A DNA stretch of 46,849 nt from contig UCKS01000009.1 in assembly GCA_900473045.1 (NCBI GenBank), positions 1-46,849 of the forward strand, in the 5' to 3' direction. The stretch's first letter is position 1. Each line of letters starts with the position of its first letter. The position numbers and the translations under genes are program-made. This DNA comes from Hyphomicrobiales bacterium (GTDB lineage: Bacteria; Pseudomonadota; Alphaproteobacteria; Rhizobiales; Rhizobiaceae). The notes below the pieces were generated by a model. The model made no database searches. It saw only the letters and a program-made list of their open reading frames with translations, and had not been told where the DNA came from. Below are positions 26,707 through 35,238 of the stretch, piece after piece.

Positions 26707-27480
26707 TCAGGCTGCGTCAGCCTCAGTGAAGGCAGTGGCCGCCTGGAGATCGACGACGGAATGAAAGGCGCCGTGCTTCAAACGTCGGCGTGTCAGTTTT
26801 GCGAAGAGCCCTCGATGGCGATCAGCCATGAGGATGATGTTGGACGAAGTGGAACGTCCATCGTGGATGTCGTGCGAGCCAGGCGCGGACCTTCGGCTGT
26901 TATGGGTCGCGTAGTTGTCGAGAATGATGTGGACGGCTTTAACCTTCGGCAACTCAGCCTCAATCGCGTTGAGGAAACGGATGAACTCCTGATGCGGGTG
27001 ACGCTGCATGTTACGGCCGATCACCGAGCCGTCGAGAACATTGAGGGCGGCAAACAGGGTGGTGGTGCCATGGCGCTTGTAGACATGGGCCATCGTGCTG
27101 CCCCAGGCCTTCTTCAAAGAATGTCCTGGCTGCGCCTGGTCGCGAGCGCCTGAATCTGGCTCTTTTCATCGACGGAAAGGACCATGGCTTGGGCCGGCGG
27201 CGAGACAAAGAGCCCGACGACGTCATGCAGCTTCTCGGCAAAAGCCCTGTCATTGGACAGCTTGAAGCTGCGCTAGCGGTGCCGGCGCCAGACCATGCTC
27301 GTGCCAGATTTTGAGGACCGAAGACGCCGCGATGCCAACGGCCTTTGCCATCGCTCGGACGCTCGAACGGTCCACTGCGTTGCTATTTGCTTGGGCGTTT
27401 CCGCAACGCGCGCGCGTCAATGGCTGTTGCACACGCTGGTCGCCGACATTGTCGTCGACGTCGACAACGCAGTTCGTGAC
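26707..27480 (-). pseudogene. IS630-family transposase remnant with frameshifts
   Basis: Three minus-strand frames together rebuild most of an IS630-type transposase. From 27432 to about 27255, SVRAMAKAVGIAASSVLKIW is the helix-turn-helix part. The next piece, in another frame, includes the first catalytic aspartate region ([13 protein letters not shown]). From 27117, YKRHGTTTLFAALNVLDG and VHIILDNYATHN provide the second aspartate. The region that should contain the third acidic residue is disrupted (LMADRHRGLFAKLTRRRLKHG). Multiple frameshifts and the lost catalytic residue mean it is inactive. It separates the dehydratase unit from the acyltransferase/polymerase unit. Confidence 0.85.
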
Positions 27481-27538
27481 ATCGTGCTGACGATCTACTG
27501 GAAGCGGGGTTAGTATTCACAACTCAGCGTAGGCCGCA

Positions 27539-28657
27539 TCACTCGACTATATTGGCGCGATAAACGCGCTGATGGAAATACCATGTATAAGGCAGTCTCT
27601 CTAGGAATACGTGCGCAATGTGACTGAGCGCCACTGAGGAAACGAATACGACTGCGCCGAAGGTTGCTATCGAGAACCAAACATCAACCGTGAAAAGATG
27701 CAGCTTAACGAATATCCATCTTACAATATAATAGGAATATGGATGGACGAGATACAAGCTATAGCTTATGGCCCCCATGTAATTTGAAAATGGATTGTGC
27801 AATAGTAGGCTGGTCAGACTGCGTGGATCTACAGCCAGATAGAAGTAGGCGACCGTAAATACCAGCGCCCCGAGCGCAGCCGGATCGGCAAAATCATATA
27901 ACGCGTAATCAAATAATCCTCGGCTTGCTGAATAGCCTGCGGCAAAAAGCAGGAGCACCTCCAGTATCCGCAACGAAACGGTGTTTATCGCCAGCCTTGA
28001 CTCAAATATGCGTATCAAGGCACCGGCCACGAAAAATATCGAGATGGGAAAAATCGCTAGAAAAACCAGACATGCGGCCCACGCCAATGTGGCTCCAATC
28101 GCGCTTGGTCTTTTGACAGATGCATATACGACCCAGCAGGTCAGCACGTAAAACATAACTTCGTAGCTTAGGCTCCACGCATTGGGCGTAAGCTGTTCAG
28201 TGCCAGTGAAAAGATTAATGAACAGAAGCCCAGAGACAATACTTTTAATATTATTGAGACCAGGATACTCGTTGGTGAACGAGTTCAAAGCAATGAATAT
28301 TAACGTTGCGACAAAAAATAACGGATATATGCGGAGAAAGCGGCGCTTTGCGAATTCAGGAATGGAATATCTAAGTGCGCTTGGCAATATCACATATCCG
28401 CTGATCACAAAAAACAATTTTACGCCAAAGACCCCCAGGAACCACGGAGCCTCTATCGCCTGCACGTAACTTTCGTTGGCGGGGTAAATGTGACGCGCCG
28501 TTCCTCCGAGAATATGCGCCGCGAGCACCAAAATGGACGCCAAGCCACGCAAGCCGTGTGCGGCAACGTTGAATTCGCTCGCTTTTTCAGTCGACCTTGA
28601 TGCGACATCCCTCAAAGATTCGTTTGCGGATGGCCGCGTCAGCATTTCATTGGCCAT
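27539..28657 (-). CDS. acyltransferase family 3 membrane protein (OafA/ExoZ-like)
   Basis: From the ATG at 28657 the protein has 372 residues and about ten membrane helices. The N-terminal HGLRGLASILVLAAHI is the acyltransferase-3 signature, with the R-G-x-A pattern and the catalytic-type histidine in the first helix. FLGVFGVKLFFVISGYVI and RRFLRIYPLFF follow in the family order. These enzymes add acetyl or other acyl groups to polysaccharide hydroxyls across the inner membrane. The frame extends five codons further to a TTG at 28672. It lies 105 bases downstream of the Wzy-like gene on the same strand, so O-acylation probably happens on the same repeat unit. Confidence 0.9.
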   Translation of the reverse strand: MANEMLTRPSANESLRDVASRSTEKASEFNVAAHGLRGLASILVLAAHILGGTARHIYPANESYVQAIEAPWFLGVFGVKLFFVISGYVILPSALRYSIPEFAKRRFLRIYPLFFVATLIFIALNSFTNEYPGLNNIKSIVSGLLFINLFTGTEQLTPNAWSLSYEVMFYVLTCWVVYASVKRPSAIGATLAWAACLVFLAIFPISIFFVAGALIRIFESRLAINTVSLRILEVLLLFAAGYSASRGLFDYALYDFADPAALGALVFTVAYFYLAVDPRSLTSLLLHNPFSNYMGAISYSLYLVHPYSYYIVRWIFVKLHLFTVDVWFSIATFGAVVFVSSVALSHIAHVFLERLPYTWYFHQRVYRANIVE

Positions 28658-28762
28658 TGGGAAACTCGCCAAATTACTCTCAGGCAGATACCGTCTGCCG
28701 TCGGTTCAAAAAAGACGCCAAAATAGTTTATATGGCTTAGCTAGCACCCAAGAAGGTCTAGT

Positions 28763-30058
28763 TCAGTTGTCAAGATCTCGTGCTTTCCGTAGCACGGAGT
28801 AATCGTTGGCCAAAAAAGTCGACGCAAGAGCTATGGGCAGAAGAATTGGCAGCACCCAAAACCGGCTATAGACGTGTGGCAGTGCGTTCGCGGCGACAAA
28901 AAATACTGTTACATTCGCGAAGATCGCAGCTGCAAATGGGCGGCCGCCCGGTCGGTTCAAAACCAGAAAGGCTGGACCGAGCCCTCCCAGAAGCATCACG
29001 ACGAACCCGACTGCGCTGATCATTCCGCCTTCTGTCCACAAAAGCAGATAAAGGTTATGGACCGGTGCGCCGTATTGGCTGTTCACACGATACTGATCCG
29101 CTCCAACGCCGACAAGCATTGTCTCCGACGTTAACTCCAAAGCTTCGTTGATCAACTCGATCCGGCCGTCAAAAGTGCCTGCCTTCCCGAGGTCTCCGCT
29201 TTCCAGCGCGCCAAGAACTCGTTTTTGAAAGGTGACAGGAAGGTAATCCGTCACAAAGCTTCCACCGTAAGCCAGGATTGCCGCCCCCAAAACTAGCGGC
29301 GGCAACACGCGCCGCCAACGCACTCCGATAAGTGCAAAAATGCCAAGGCCACATATGAGTGATAGAAGGCCAGAGTTGGAACCCGTCAGCAAAATCCCAT
29401 AGGTCATGATTGCAACCGCTAAAAATGCAGAGGTCTTTCTAATGTGACCTGTCGTGCACAGTGCAAGGACGATGGGGACACAAAACGCTATTACGGTCGC
29501 GCATTCGTTTGTGCGCTCCATCAGACCATTAAGCCGCCCGCTGCCTGTCACAAATACGGTATTTACTTGCCCGTCGTAATGTATGAGATACACTCCATGC
29601 AGGCATATAACGACGATTGAAAGTATGTAAACTTTGCAAAACGTTACTATATCTCTTGCGGACTGACCGCTGAAGATCAACATTACTGCGAGATATGCGT
29701 AGGCATATTGCGCCACCACGATCAACGCCCGTGACGGATCGGGGGAGTTGAGGCTGCTCACCGTCAGGCCCAACAGCATCATAAAAAGCCCACCTAACCA
29801 GACCACCACGCTCTTTTTCCCAAAGGCGAAGAACGATAAATTTCCATTTTGCAACAGGATTAATAAGGCTGCGGCAAACAACAGATCGGAAATCGTGATA
29901 TTTCCTGCAGTGGGGCGGATATAAACCATCGAACATAAAAAAACGCCGGCTATAATAAGTGGATAATCGAATAGACGATAAATTATCGATTGTCGTTTAT
30001 CAGGCGAGTATCGAGAGAAATAAATTTCCCCGTTGTTGTCTTCACGAATATCAGCCAT
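28763..30058 (-). CDS. polysaccharide polymerase, Wzy/ExoQ-like (O-antigen ligase superfamily)
   Basis: The protein (431 residues from the ATG at 30058) has about 11 hydrophobic segments and a large periplasmic loop near the C-terminus. It contains SGRLNGLMERTNECATVIAF in the middle and DGRIELINEALELTSETMLVGVGADQYR and PVHNLYLLLWTEGG after the loop. The RxN-type and H-N-x-Y/L motifs are those of the Wzy_C/O-antigen ligase superfamily. In this locus a polymerase role is more likely than a ligase role because no lipid-A core genes are present. A frame to 30139 is open but lacks a ribosome binding site; GTAGGT precedes 30058. Confidence 0.85.
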   Translation of the reverse strand: MADIREDNNGEIYFSRYSPDKRQSIIYRLFDYPLIIAGVFLCSMVYIRPTAGNITISDLLFAAALLILLQNGNLSFFAFGKKSVVVWLGGLFMMLLGLTVSSLNSPDPSRALIVVAQYAYAYLAVMLIFSGQSARDIVTFCKVYILSIVVICLHGVYLIHYDGQVNTVFVTGSGRLNGLMERTNECATVIAFCVPIVLALCTTGHIRKTSAFLAVAIMTYGILLTGSNSGLLSLICGLGIFALIGVRWRRVLPPLVLGAAILAYGGSFVTDYLPVTFQKRVLGALESGDLGKAGTFDGRIELINEALELTSETMLVGVGADQYRVNSQYGAPVHNLYLLLWTEGGMISAVGFVVMLLGGLGPAFLVLNRPGGRPFAAAIFANVTVFFVAANALPHVYSRFWVLPILLPIALASTFLANDYSVLRKARDLDN

Positions 30059-30770
30059 AATACCTACTCGTTGTATCGATGCAGCTAATTGTCGAATTTG
30101 TAGTCCTAAAATTGCGTCCGACGATATTAATGACTTCATAGAAAAAAGTTGATGCTAACAAAAGAAACCGGCAATCATAGAGATATTTAATCTTCTAAGC
30201 GCTGGGCTTGTGATCAAAAAATAGGCGGCAATAAAATTTGCGAAGATGATTAGCCATCTAAAAAAATAGAAGTACTCGCAATCACGCGCCTTAATTATAG
30301 AGATTGCCTGACGGATCTAACTGCCAAGCGATTATATTCTAATAATTGGCGGGCGTCAATTTCTTGGATCGTTTAGATTCTTAAGTATATATCTCGCTTA
30401 GATCCGTAAATGCCCATTAGTAACCTGTGATTGTCTGGATAACACCACTCTCATTCAGCTTGCTATATTCAATACTTACCGAACCTGAGATCCTGTTTAT
30501 TGTATGTGGATTACGGTCGCGTATCCACCATCGGAGTACAAGATAAATTTTGTAGCGACGTTTTATCGGCAACCAACGGCCATGGCTGTGCAGTCCATGG
30601 TCTCCTCGAGCCCCTCAAGCGTTCCCGGTCACGCCCCCTCAGAAATACCTGCGTCATGCTATTTTGATGTTGCACTTACGCGCGCTATTTCCCTGTCCCA
30701 AGTCGCATCCAAATTCTCGAATACGAGGGGGATTAGCGAGCTTGAGAGACGTTTTCTGACAGACATCACA
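30059..30770. other. long AT-rich intergenic region between ugd and the Wzy-like gene
   Basis: About 700 bases hold no gene I can support on either strand. The first half, to about 30420, is strongly AT-rich and likely contains the promoter of the Wzy-like/acyltransferase transcript. The second half has a more even base composition and could be the decayed remains of a gene or insertion, but I cannot match it to a family. Confidence 0.5.
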
Positions 30771-32072
30771 CTACCGTCCAACACCGACATAGCGAAACCC
30801 TGCGTTTGTAACTTCCGCTTCGGCATAGACGTTGCGCAAATCTACAAGCACGGGTGCACGCACGATATTTTTAAGAAGGCTGAAATCAAGTGCGCGGAAC
30901 TCGTCCCATTCGGTCACGATTACCAAGGCGTCGGCACCTTCCGCAATGTTGTATGGGCTTTCTCCATATGTCACGGCTTCAAGATAGCCTCGCGCAGATT
31001 CCATACCCGCAGGGTCGTAGGCGTGGACGTCAGCCCCATGATCTTGAAGAGCCTGAATGATCGACAATGACGGTGCTTCGCGCATGTCGTCGGTATTCGG
31101 CTTGAAAGTAAGGCCCAAAATTGCGACTTTCTTGTCCCGCACACTCCCCGCGCAAGCAGCGATGACCTTACGCGCCATCGCTCTCTTTCTTTTATCGTTG
31201 AAGGCAACTGTCGCCTCAATAATATCGAGTGACATCTCGTAGTCCTGCGCAGTCTTGACCAGCGCCAGAGTATCCTTTGGGAAGCAGGAGCCACCATATC
31301 CCGGGCCTGCGTGAAGAAACTTGTCACCTATCCGCTTGTCCAGGCCTATACCTTTGGCGACTTTCTGCACATCGGCGCCAACTTTCTCACAAAGATCGGC
31401 TATCTCATTTATGAACGAGATCTTCATCGCGAGAAAAGCATTACCGGCATATTTTATCAGTTCCGCTGTCCTGCGCTCGCAAACGAGGATAGGAGCTTCG
31501 TTGAGGTAAAGAGGTCGGTAGACCATTCTCATGACCTCCTCGGCGCGTTCGCTATCTGTGCCAAGGACGATCCGGTCGGGTCGCTTGAAATCGGAAATGG
31601 CCGCCCCTTCACGCAGAAACTCGGGATTGGAAACAACGTCTACATCTGCGCGCGGATTGGTCTTTTGGATTATCCGCTCCACATCATCGCCCGTTCCCAC
31701 GGGCACTGTGGATTTCGTGACGACTACCGTATAGCCGGAAACGGCACGTGCAATCTCCTCCGCGGCCATATATATGTATGCCAGGTCGGCGTGACCATCT
31801 CCCCGTCGCGAGGGCGTACCCACCGCGATGAAAACAACATCCGCATCCGCAACTGACTGTGTCAAATCAGTGGAAAATCCGAGCCGCCCGGCGGCAACGT
31901 TAGTTTGGATAAGCTCGCGCAGACCTGGCTCGAATATGGGAACCTTTCCGGCGTTCAGGGCATCAATTTTTTCAGTGATCTTGTCGACGCAGATAACGTC
32001 ATGGCCAAAATCTGCAAAACAGGCCCCGGAGACCAGCCCGACATAGCCCGAACCCACCATTACTAGGCGCAT
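30771..32072 (-). CDS. ugd: UDP-glucose 6-dehydrogenase
   Basis: The 433-residue protein matches the family throughout. The NAD motif is MVGSGYVGLVSGACFADFGH, VFIAVGTPSRRGDGHADL follows, the active-site segment is GPGYGGSCFPKDTLAL with the catalytic cysteine, and AILGLTFKPNTDDMREAPS lies in the UDP-binding domain. It oxidises UDP-glucose to UDP-glucuronate in the cytoplasm, giving precursor for glucuronate and, through the epimerase at the left edge, galacturonate. The ATG is preceded by GAGGGA at good spacing. The rhizobial homologue is often called rkpK. It is 42 bases downstream of the PglC-like gene on the same strand. Confidence 0.97.
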   Translation of the reverse strand: MRLVMVGSGYVGLVSGACFADFGHDVICVDKITEKIDALNAGKVPIFEPGLRELIQTNVAAGRLGFSTDLTQSVADADVVFIAVGTPSRRGDGHADLAYIYMAAEEIARAVSGYTVVVTKSTVPVGTGDDVERIIQKTNPRADVDVVSNPEFLREGAAISDFKRPDRIVLGTDSERAEEVMRMVYRPLYLNEAPILVCERRTAELIKYAGNAFLAMKISFINEIADLCEKVGADVQKVAKGIGLDKRIGDKFLHAGPGYGGSCFPKDTLALVKTAQDYEMSLDIIEATVAFNDKRKRAMARKVIAACAGSVRDKKVAILGLTFKPNTDDMREAPSLSIIQALQDHGADVHAYDPAGMESARGYLEAVTYGESPYNIAEGADALVIVTEWDEFRALDFSLLKNIVRAPVLVDLRNVYAEAEVTNAGFRYVGVGR

Positions 32073-32114
32073 ACGTCTTCCCTCTCGAAAATTATTTACA
32101 ACTATAAATTTTAT

Positions 32115-32735
32115 TTAAGTAATATTTAATGTTTTCGGGCCAGTTTGAGACTGGTTAACGTCTTTTCTGGCTGCAGAGAGCCGACTTTCGCTCAATCTTT
32201 CCCCCAAGATCATCACAAAAGCCGTCATAAACACAATTTGAAGGTCGATCCAGAAAGATCTGTTTCGGATATACCACAGATCGAGGTCGATCTTGTCGGT
32301 GTCTGAAAGAATAGCATTGCCGCTGATCTGTGCCCAACCCGTAAGACCTGGCTTGACCGAGCAGCGCAACGCACCACGTTCGCCAAGCGCGCGGATCGTT
32401 TCGGGGAGAATTGGGCGCGGGCCGATCAACCCCATATCGCCAACAAGTATATTCCAGAATTCGGGAAGTTCATCCAAGCGCGATCGGCGCAACAGCTTCC
32501 CGAATGCGGTTGTGCGCTCCTGATCGCTGAGGAGTTTGCCACTAGCATCCCTCTTGTCCGACATGGATCGAAACTTGATCATCTTAAAGGGGCGTTGGCC
32601 TTGCCCTGCCCTAGACTGCACGAAAATTGCGGGTCGGCCGAGAAGGAAAATGACACCTATCGCAACCAGCAGCATGATGGGCAACATCAACAGGCCGGCG
32701 ACAAGTGCGAATATGATGTCGAGAATGCGGCTCAT
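32115..32735 (-). CDS. initiating phosphoglycosyltransferase, PglC/WcaJ-C-terminal type
   Basis: From the ATG at 32735 the protein is 206 residues, the short monotopic form with one N-terminal re-entrant membrane helix (ILDIIFALVAGLLMLPIMLL). FKMIKFRSMSD, RRSRLDELPEFWNILVGDM with the catalytic Asp-Glu dyad, GLIGPRP and VKPGLTGWAQISG are all present. These enzymes transfer a phospho-sugar from a UDP sugar to undecaprenyl phosphate and so begin the repeat unit. The short size and sequence resemble PglC-type enzymes for bacillosamine-like sugars, which fits the PglF-like and PglE-like genes here. A TTG six codons upstream is less likely as the start. Confidence 0.93.
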   Translation of the reverse strand: MSRILDIIFALVAGLLMLPIMLLVAIGVIFLLGRPAIFVQSRAGQGQRPFKMIKFRSMSDKRDASGKLLSDQERTTAFGKLLRRSRLDELPEFWNILVGDMGLIGPRPILPETIRALGERGALRCSVKPGLTGWAQISGNAILSDTDKIDLDLWYIRNRSFWIDLQIVFMTAFVMILGERLSESRLSAARKDVNQSQTGPKTLNIT

Positions 32736-33157
32736 AGTATTTGGCCCCGGCAAACATTCGACTTCTTTTTATCCAATTAGAAGAGATCCGGCAAGGAATT
32801 TATTCTTTACATTCTCAGTAACTTCGGATTGACGACGGCAGTCTGTTCGTTCAATCTATCAAAGTAAAACTTATATGTTGTAAAAAGATTTGTTTATCGC
32901 CTACCGGCATGAGCAGGAAGCAAGCTTTCTGCCGTTCACCGGTCACACTCTAATTTGAATGACGCCCACTCGAATAATGGCTTGCCTGGCAACCACTTGA
33001 CCAGCTGCATCCTCAGCAACGATTTCTTTAACGAGTTACATTTCACGACCTGCAGCACTGCAGGCTAAGCGGCGGAAAACAGCGCCTGCTTTCTATAGAT
33101 CGGAAAAGGCATTTAAGCCGTTATCAGACGACCTTCCTTCGACCGAAAGGACCAATG
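32736..33157. other. intergenic region between the divergent PglC-like and AsnB-like genes
   Basis: No gene is supported. A seven-base inverted repeat CCTGCAG-CA-CTGCAGG lies at 33049-33064, about 95 bases before the AsnB-like start, and could be an operator. Promoters for both flanking genes should lie here. Confidence 0.45.
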
Positions 33158-35119
33158 GTGTGTGGAATTGCGGGCCTCATAGACTACTCGGGACGCCAAC
33201 GCGAGGTGTCGACTGCGACGCTGGGGCTGATGGCCAGTGCACTTGCGCATCGCGGGCCTGACGCGGATGGGATCTGGCTTGCAGAAGATGGCCATGTCGG
33301 CCTTTGTCATCGCAGGCTCTCCATCATTGACCTGTCACCGGGAGGTGCCCAGCCTATGCACTCCGAAAGTGGCCGATACTCGATTGTCTATAATGGAGAA
33401 ATCTACGGCTTTCTCGGGCTTCGCTCTGAGCTGCAAGCGCACGGAGTGCAATTTCGCGGCCATTCCGATACGGAAGTACTTATAGAGGCTGTCGAATTAT
33501 ACGGCCTGGAAAGCGCCCTGCAGCGCTGCAACGGCATGTTCGCCTTCGCCCTGTATGACAGCGTCGAGCGCAAAGTCATATTTGCCCGCGACAGAATTGG
33601 TAAGAAGCCCCTTTATATAGGGATCTCCGGCGACGCGGTGGCTTTTGGATCAGAACTGAAAAGCATCAGAAAACACCCGTCCTTTCAATCTGCGGAGATA
33701 GATCGTAATGCGGTAGCATTGTATCTCAGGTACAACTACGTTCCAACGCCGTATTCCATCTACCAGAACGTTTTTAAATTGCCGCACGGTTCTTGGGTCA
33801 GCATCTCTGTCGACGAACCTCCCGCCTCCATGGCTGCCGTACTGGCTTCAACAAAATCATACTGGGACGCGTTTGATGTGGTCGAACGCGGCTATGCGCA
33901 ACGCATCGCCTCCGAAGAGGAGGCTTTGGACCTTCTCGACAGCTCATTGAAAACAGCAGTCAGTGAACGTATGGTATCAGATGTTCCTGTTGGCGCGCTC
34001 CTGTCCAGCGGCATTGATTCCTGCCTGGTGTCAGCCGTAATGCAGGAAGTCTCCACCTCGCCGATCAAGACCTACACAGTCCGCTTCGTGGAGAAACAGT
34101 ACAACGAAGCGGATGCTGCGTCAGCCGTTGCTCGCCACCTGAGAACGGACCATACCGAAATCACGGCCGAACCGGAGATTGCGCTGGGACTTATCGCAGA
34201 CTTGCCTGATGTTTATGACGAGCCTTTTGCCGATCCATCACAAATCCCGACGTTACTCGTTTCCAAACTCGCGCGTAGAACGGTAACCGTCGCTCTTTCC
34301 GGCGACGGCGGAGATGAGTTCTTTGGCGGTTACAAGCGCTACCAGCGAATGGTGACTTTTGACCGCTTGGCGAAACTAACGCCCGCTGTTGCGCTCCGGG
34401 CAGTGAAATTCGCACCTGAATGGCTGCTTGACGCCGCAGCTCCCCTTGGCCGCCACGCTCTCCCCGTCGCTTTGCGCGACGAGGCCACCGGCAGCCGTGT
34501 GAAGCGGCTAGCCGAGTTGCTCCAGATCCGTGACACAGACGACCGTTATCTGAATTTTGTTTCTCAATGGCCGGATGCAGCTGACATCGTCATCGGTGGG
34601 CGCGAACCACCTACAGCTATGTCGTCCAAGCGAATCCCGCCAGCTCTCGAGCCGGTAGACAGGATGATGTATCGGGATATGGTTGCCTATCTCCCCGATG
34701 ATATCTTGGTGAAACTGGACAGGGCCTCAATGGCTGTCGGCCTTGAAATGCGCGCGCCCCTCCTCGACTACCGTTTCATCGAACTGGCGTGGCGTTCACC
34801 GCGGACCCTATGCTTTTCTGAGGGCCAAGGCAAACGGGCACTGCGCAAACTGCTGGCCCGCCGGCTGCCCGACACGCTCATGAACCAGTCAAAACGAGGG
34901 TTCGGAATCCCGCTCAACGACTGGCTTCGTGGTCCGCTGCGCGGCTGGGCGAGCGACATGCTGGCTCCGTCTCGCTTGCGTCGCGACGGCATCTTCCGTG
35001 TGGAACCTATAGAGGCACGATGGAAGGAACATCTGTCAAGCACCCGGGATTGGGGCGCGCATTTATGGACAATCCTGATGTTCAATTCCTGGCTGGACCG
35101 TTGGGCCAGCCAGGAATAG
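33158..35119 (+). CDS. glutamine-dependent asparagine synthase-like amidotransferase (AsnB family)
   Basis: The protein is 653 residues if it starts at the GTG at 33158. That start places the catalytic cysteine directly after the initiator (M-C-G-I-A-G), which class-II glutaminases need; the ATG three bases earlier would put a valine between them. AAGGA lies at suitable distance. The glutaminase domain spans about 2-215, with ALAHRGPDADGIW and YNGEIYGFLGLR. The synthetase domain from about 235 has the PP-loop LLSSGIDSCLVSAVM and SGDGGDEFFGGY. In polysaccharide loci such proteins may amidate uronic acids, which is the likely role here. Confidence 0.92.
   Translation: MCGIAGLIDYSGRQREVSTATLGLMASALAHRGPDADGIWLAEDGHVGLCHRRLSIIDLSPGGAQPMHSESGRYSIVYNGEIYGFLGLRSELQAHGVQFRGHSDTEVLIEAVELYGLESALQRCNGMFAFALYDSVERKVIFARDRIGKKPLYIGISGDAVAFGSELKSIRKHPSFQSAEIDRNAVALYLRYNYVPTPYSIYQNVFKLPHGSWVSISVDEPPASMAAVLASTKSYWDAFDVVERGYAQRIASEEEALDLLDSSLKTAVSERMVSDVPVGALLSSGIDSCLVSAVMQEVSTSPIKTYTVRFVEKQYNEADAASAVARHLRTDHTEITAEPEIALGLIADLPDVYDEPFADPSQIPTLLVSKLARRTVTVALSGDGGDEFFGGYKRYQRMVTFDRLAKLTPAVALRAVKFAPEWLLDAAAPLGRHALPVALRDEATGSRVKRLAELLQIRDTDDRYLNFVSQWPDAADIVIGGREPPTAMSSKRIPPALEPVDRMMYRDMVAYLPDDILVKLDRASMAVGLEMRAPLLDYRFIELAWRSPRTLCFSEGQGKRALRKLLARRLPDTLMNQSKRGFGIPLNDWLRGPLRGWASDMLAPSRLRRDGIFRVEPIEARWKEHLSSTRDWGAHLWTILMFNSWLDRWASQE
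35085..35117 (+). terminator. 12-bp perfect stem at the 3' end of the AsnB-like gene
   Basis: The arms ATTCCTGGCTGG (35085-35096) and CCAGCCAGGAAT (35106-35117) are exact reverse complements around a nine-base loop. The second arm ends on the first base of the TAG stop. No T-run follows, so it is not a classical intrinsic terminator. It could stabilise the mRNA 3' end or assist termination. Confidence 0.4.
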
Positions 35120-35238
35120 GCATTCGAGCCACGCTGAGAGGATGGTGCGCTCGGCGTTAGCCCCGATGTAAGGGCCAGTGTCTAAGTGGACCGTCCACGG
35201 ACTTCAAAGCCCTGGACATATCGCCGCTCGAACTGCAC

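Noticed and set aside
30504..31070. A 188-codon plus-strand open frame reaching into the 30059-30770 gap
   Set aside because: Much of it is antisense to ugd, and the remaining part has no ribosome binding site or recognisable motif.
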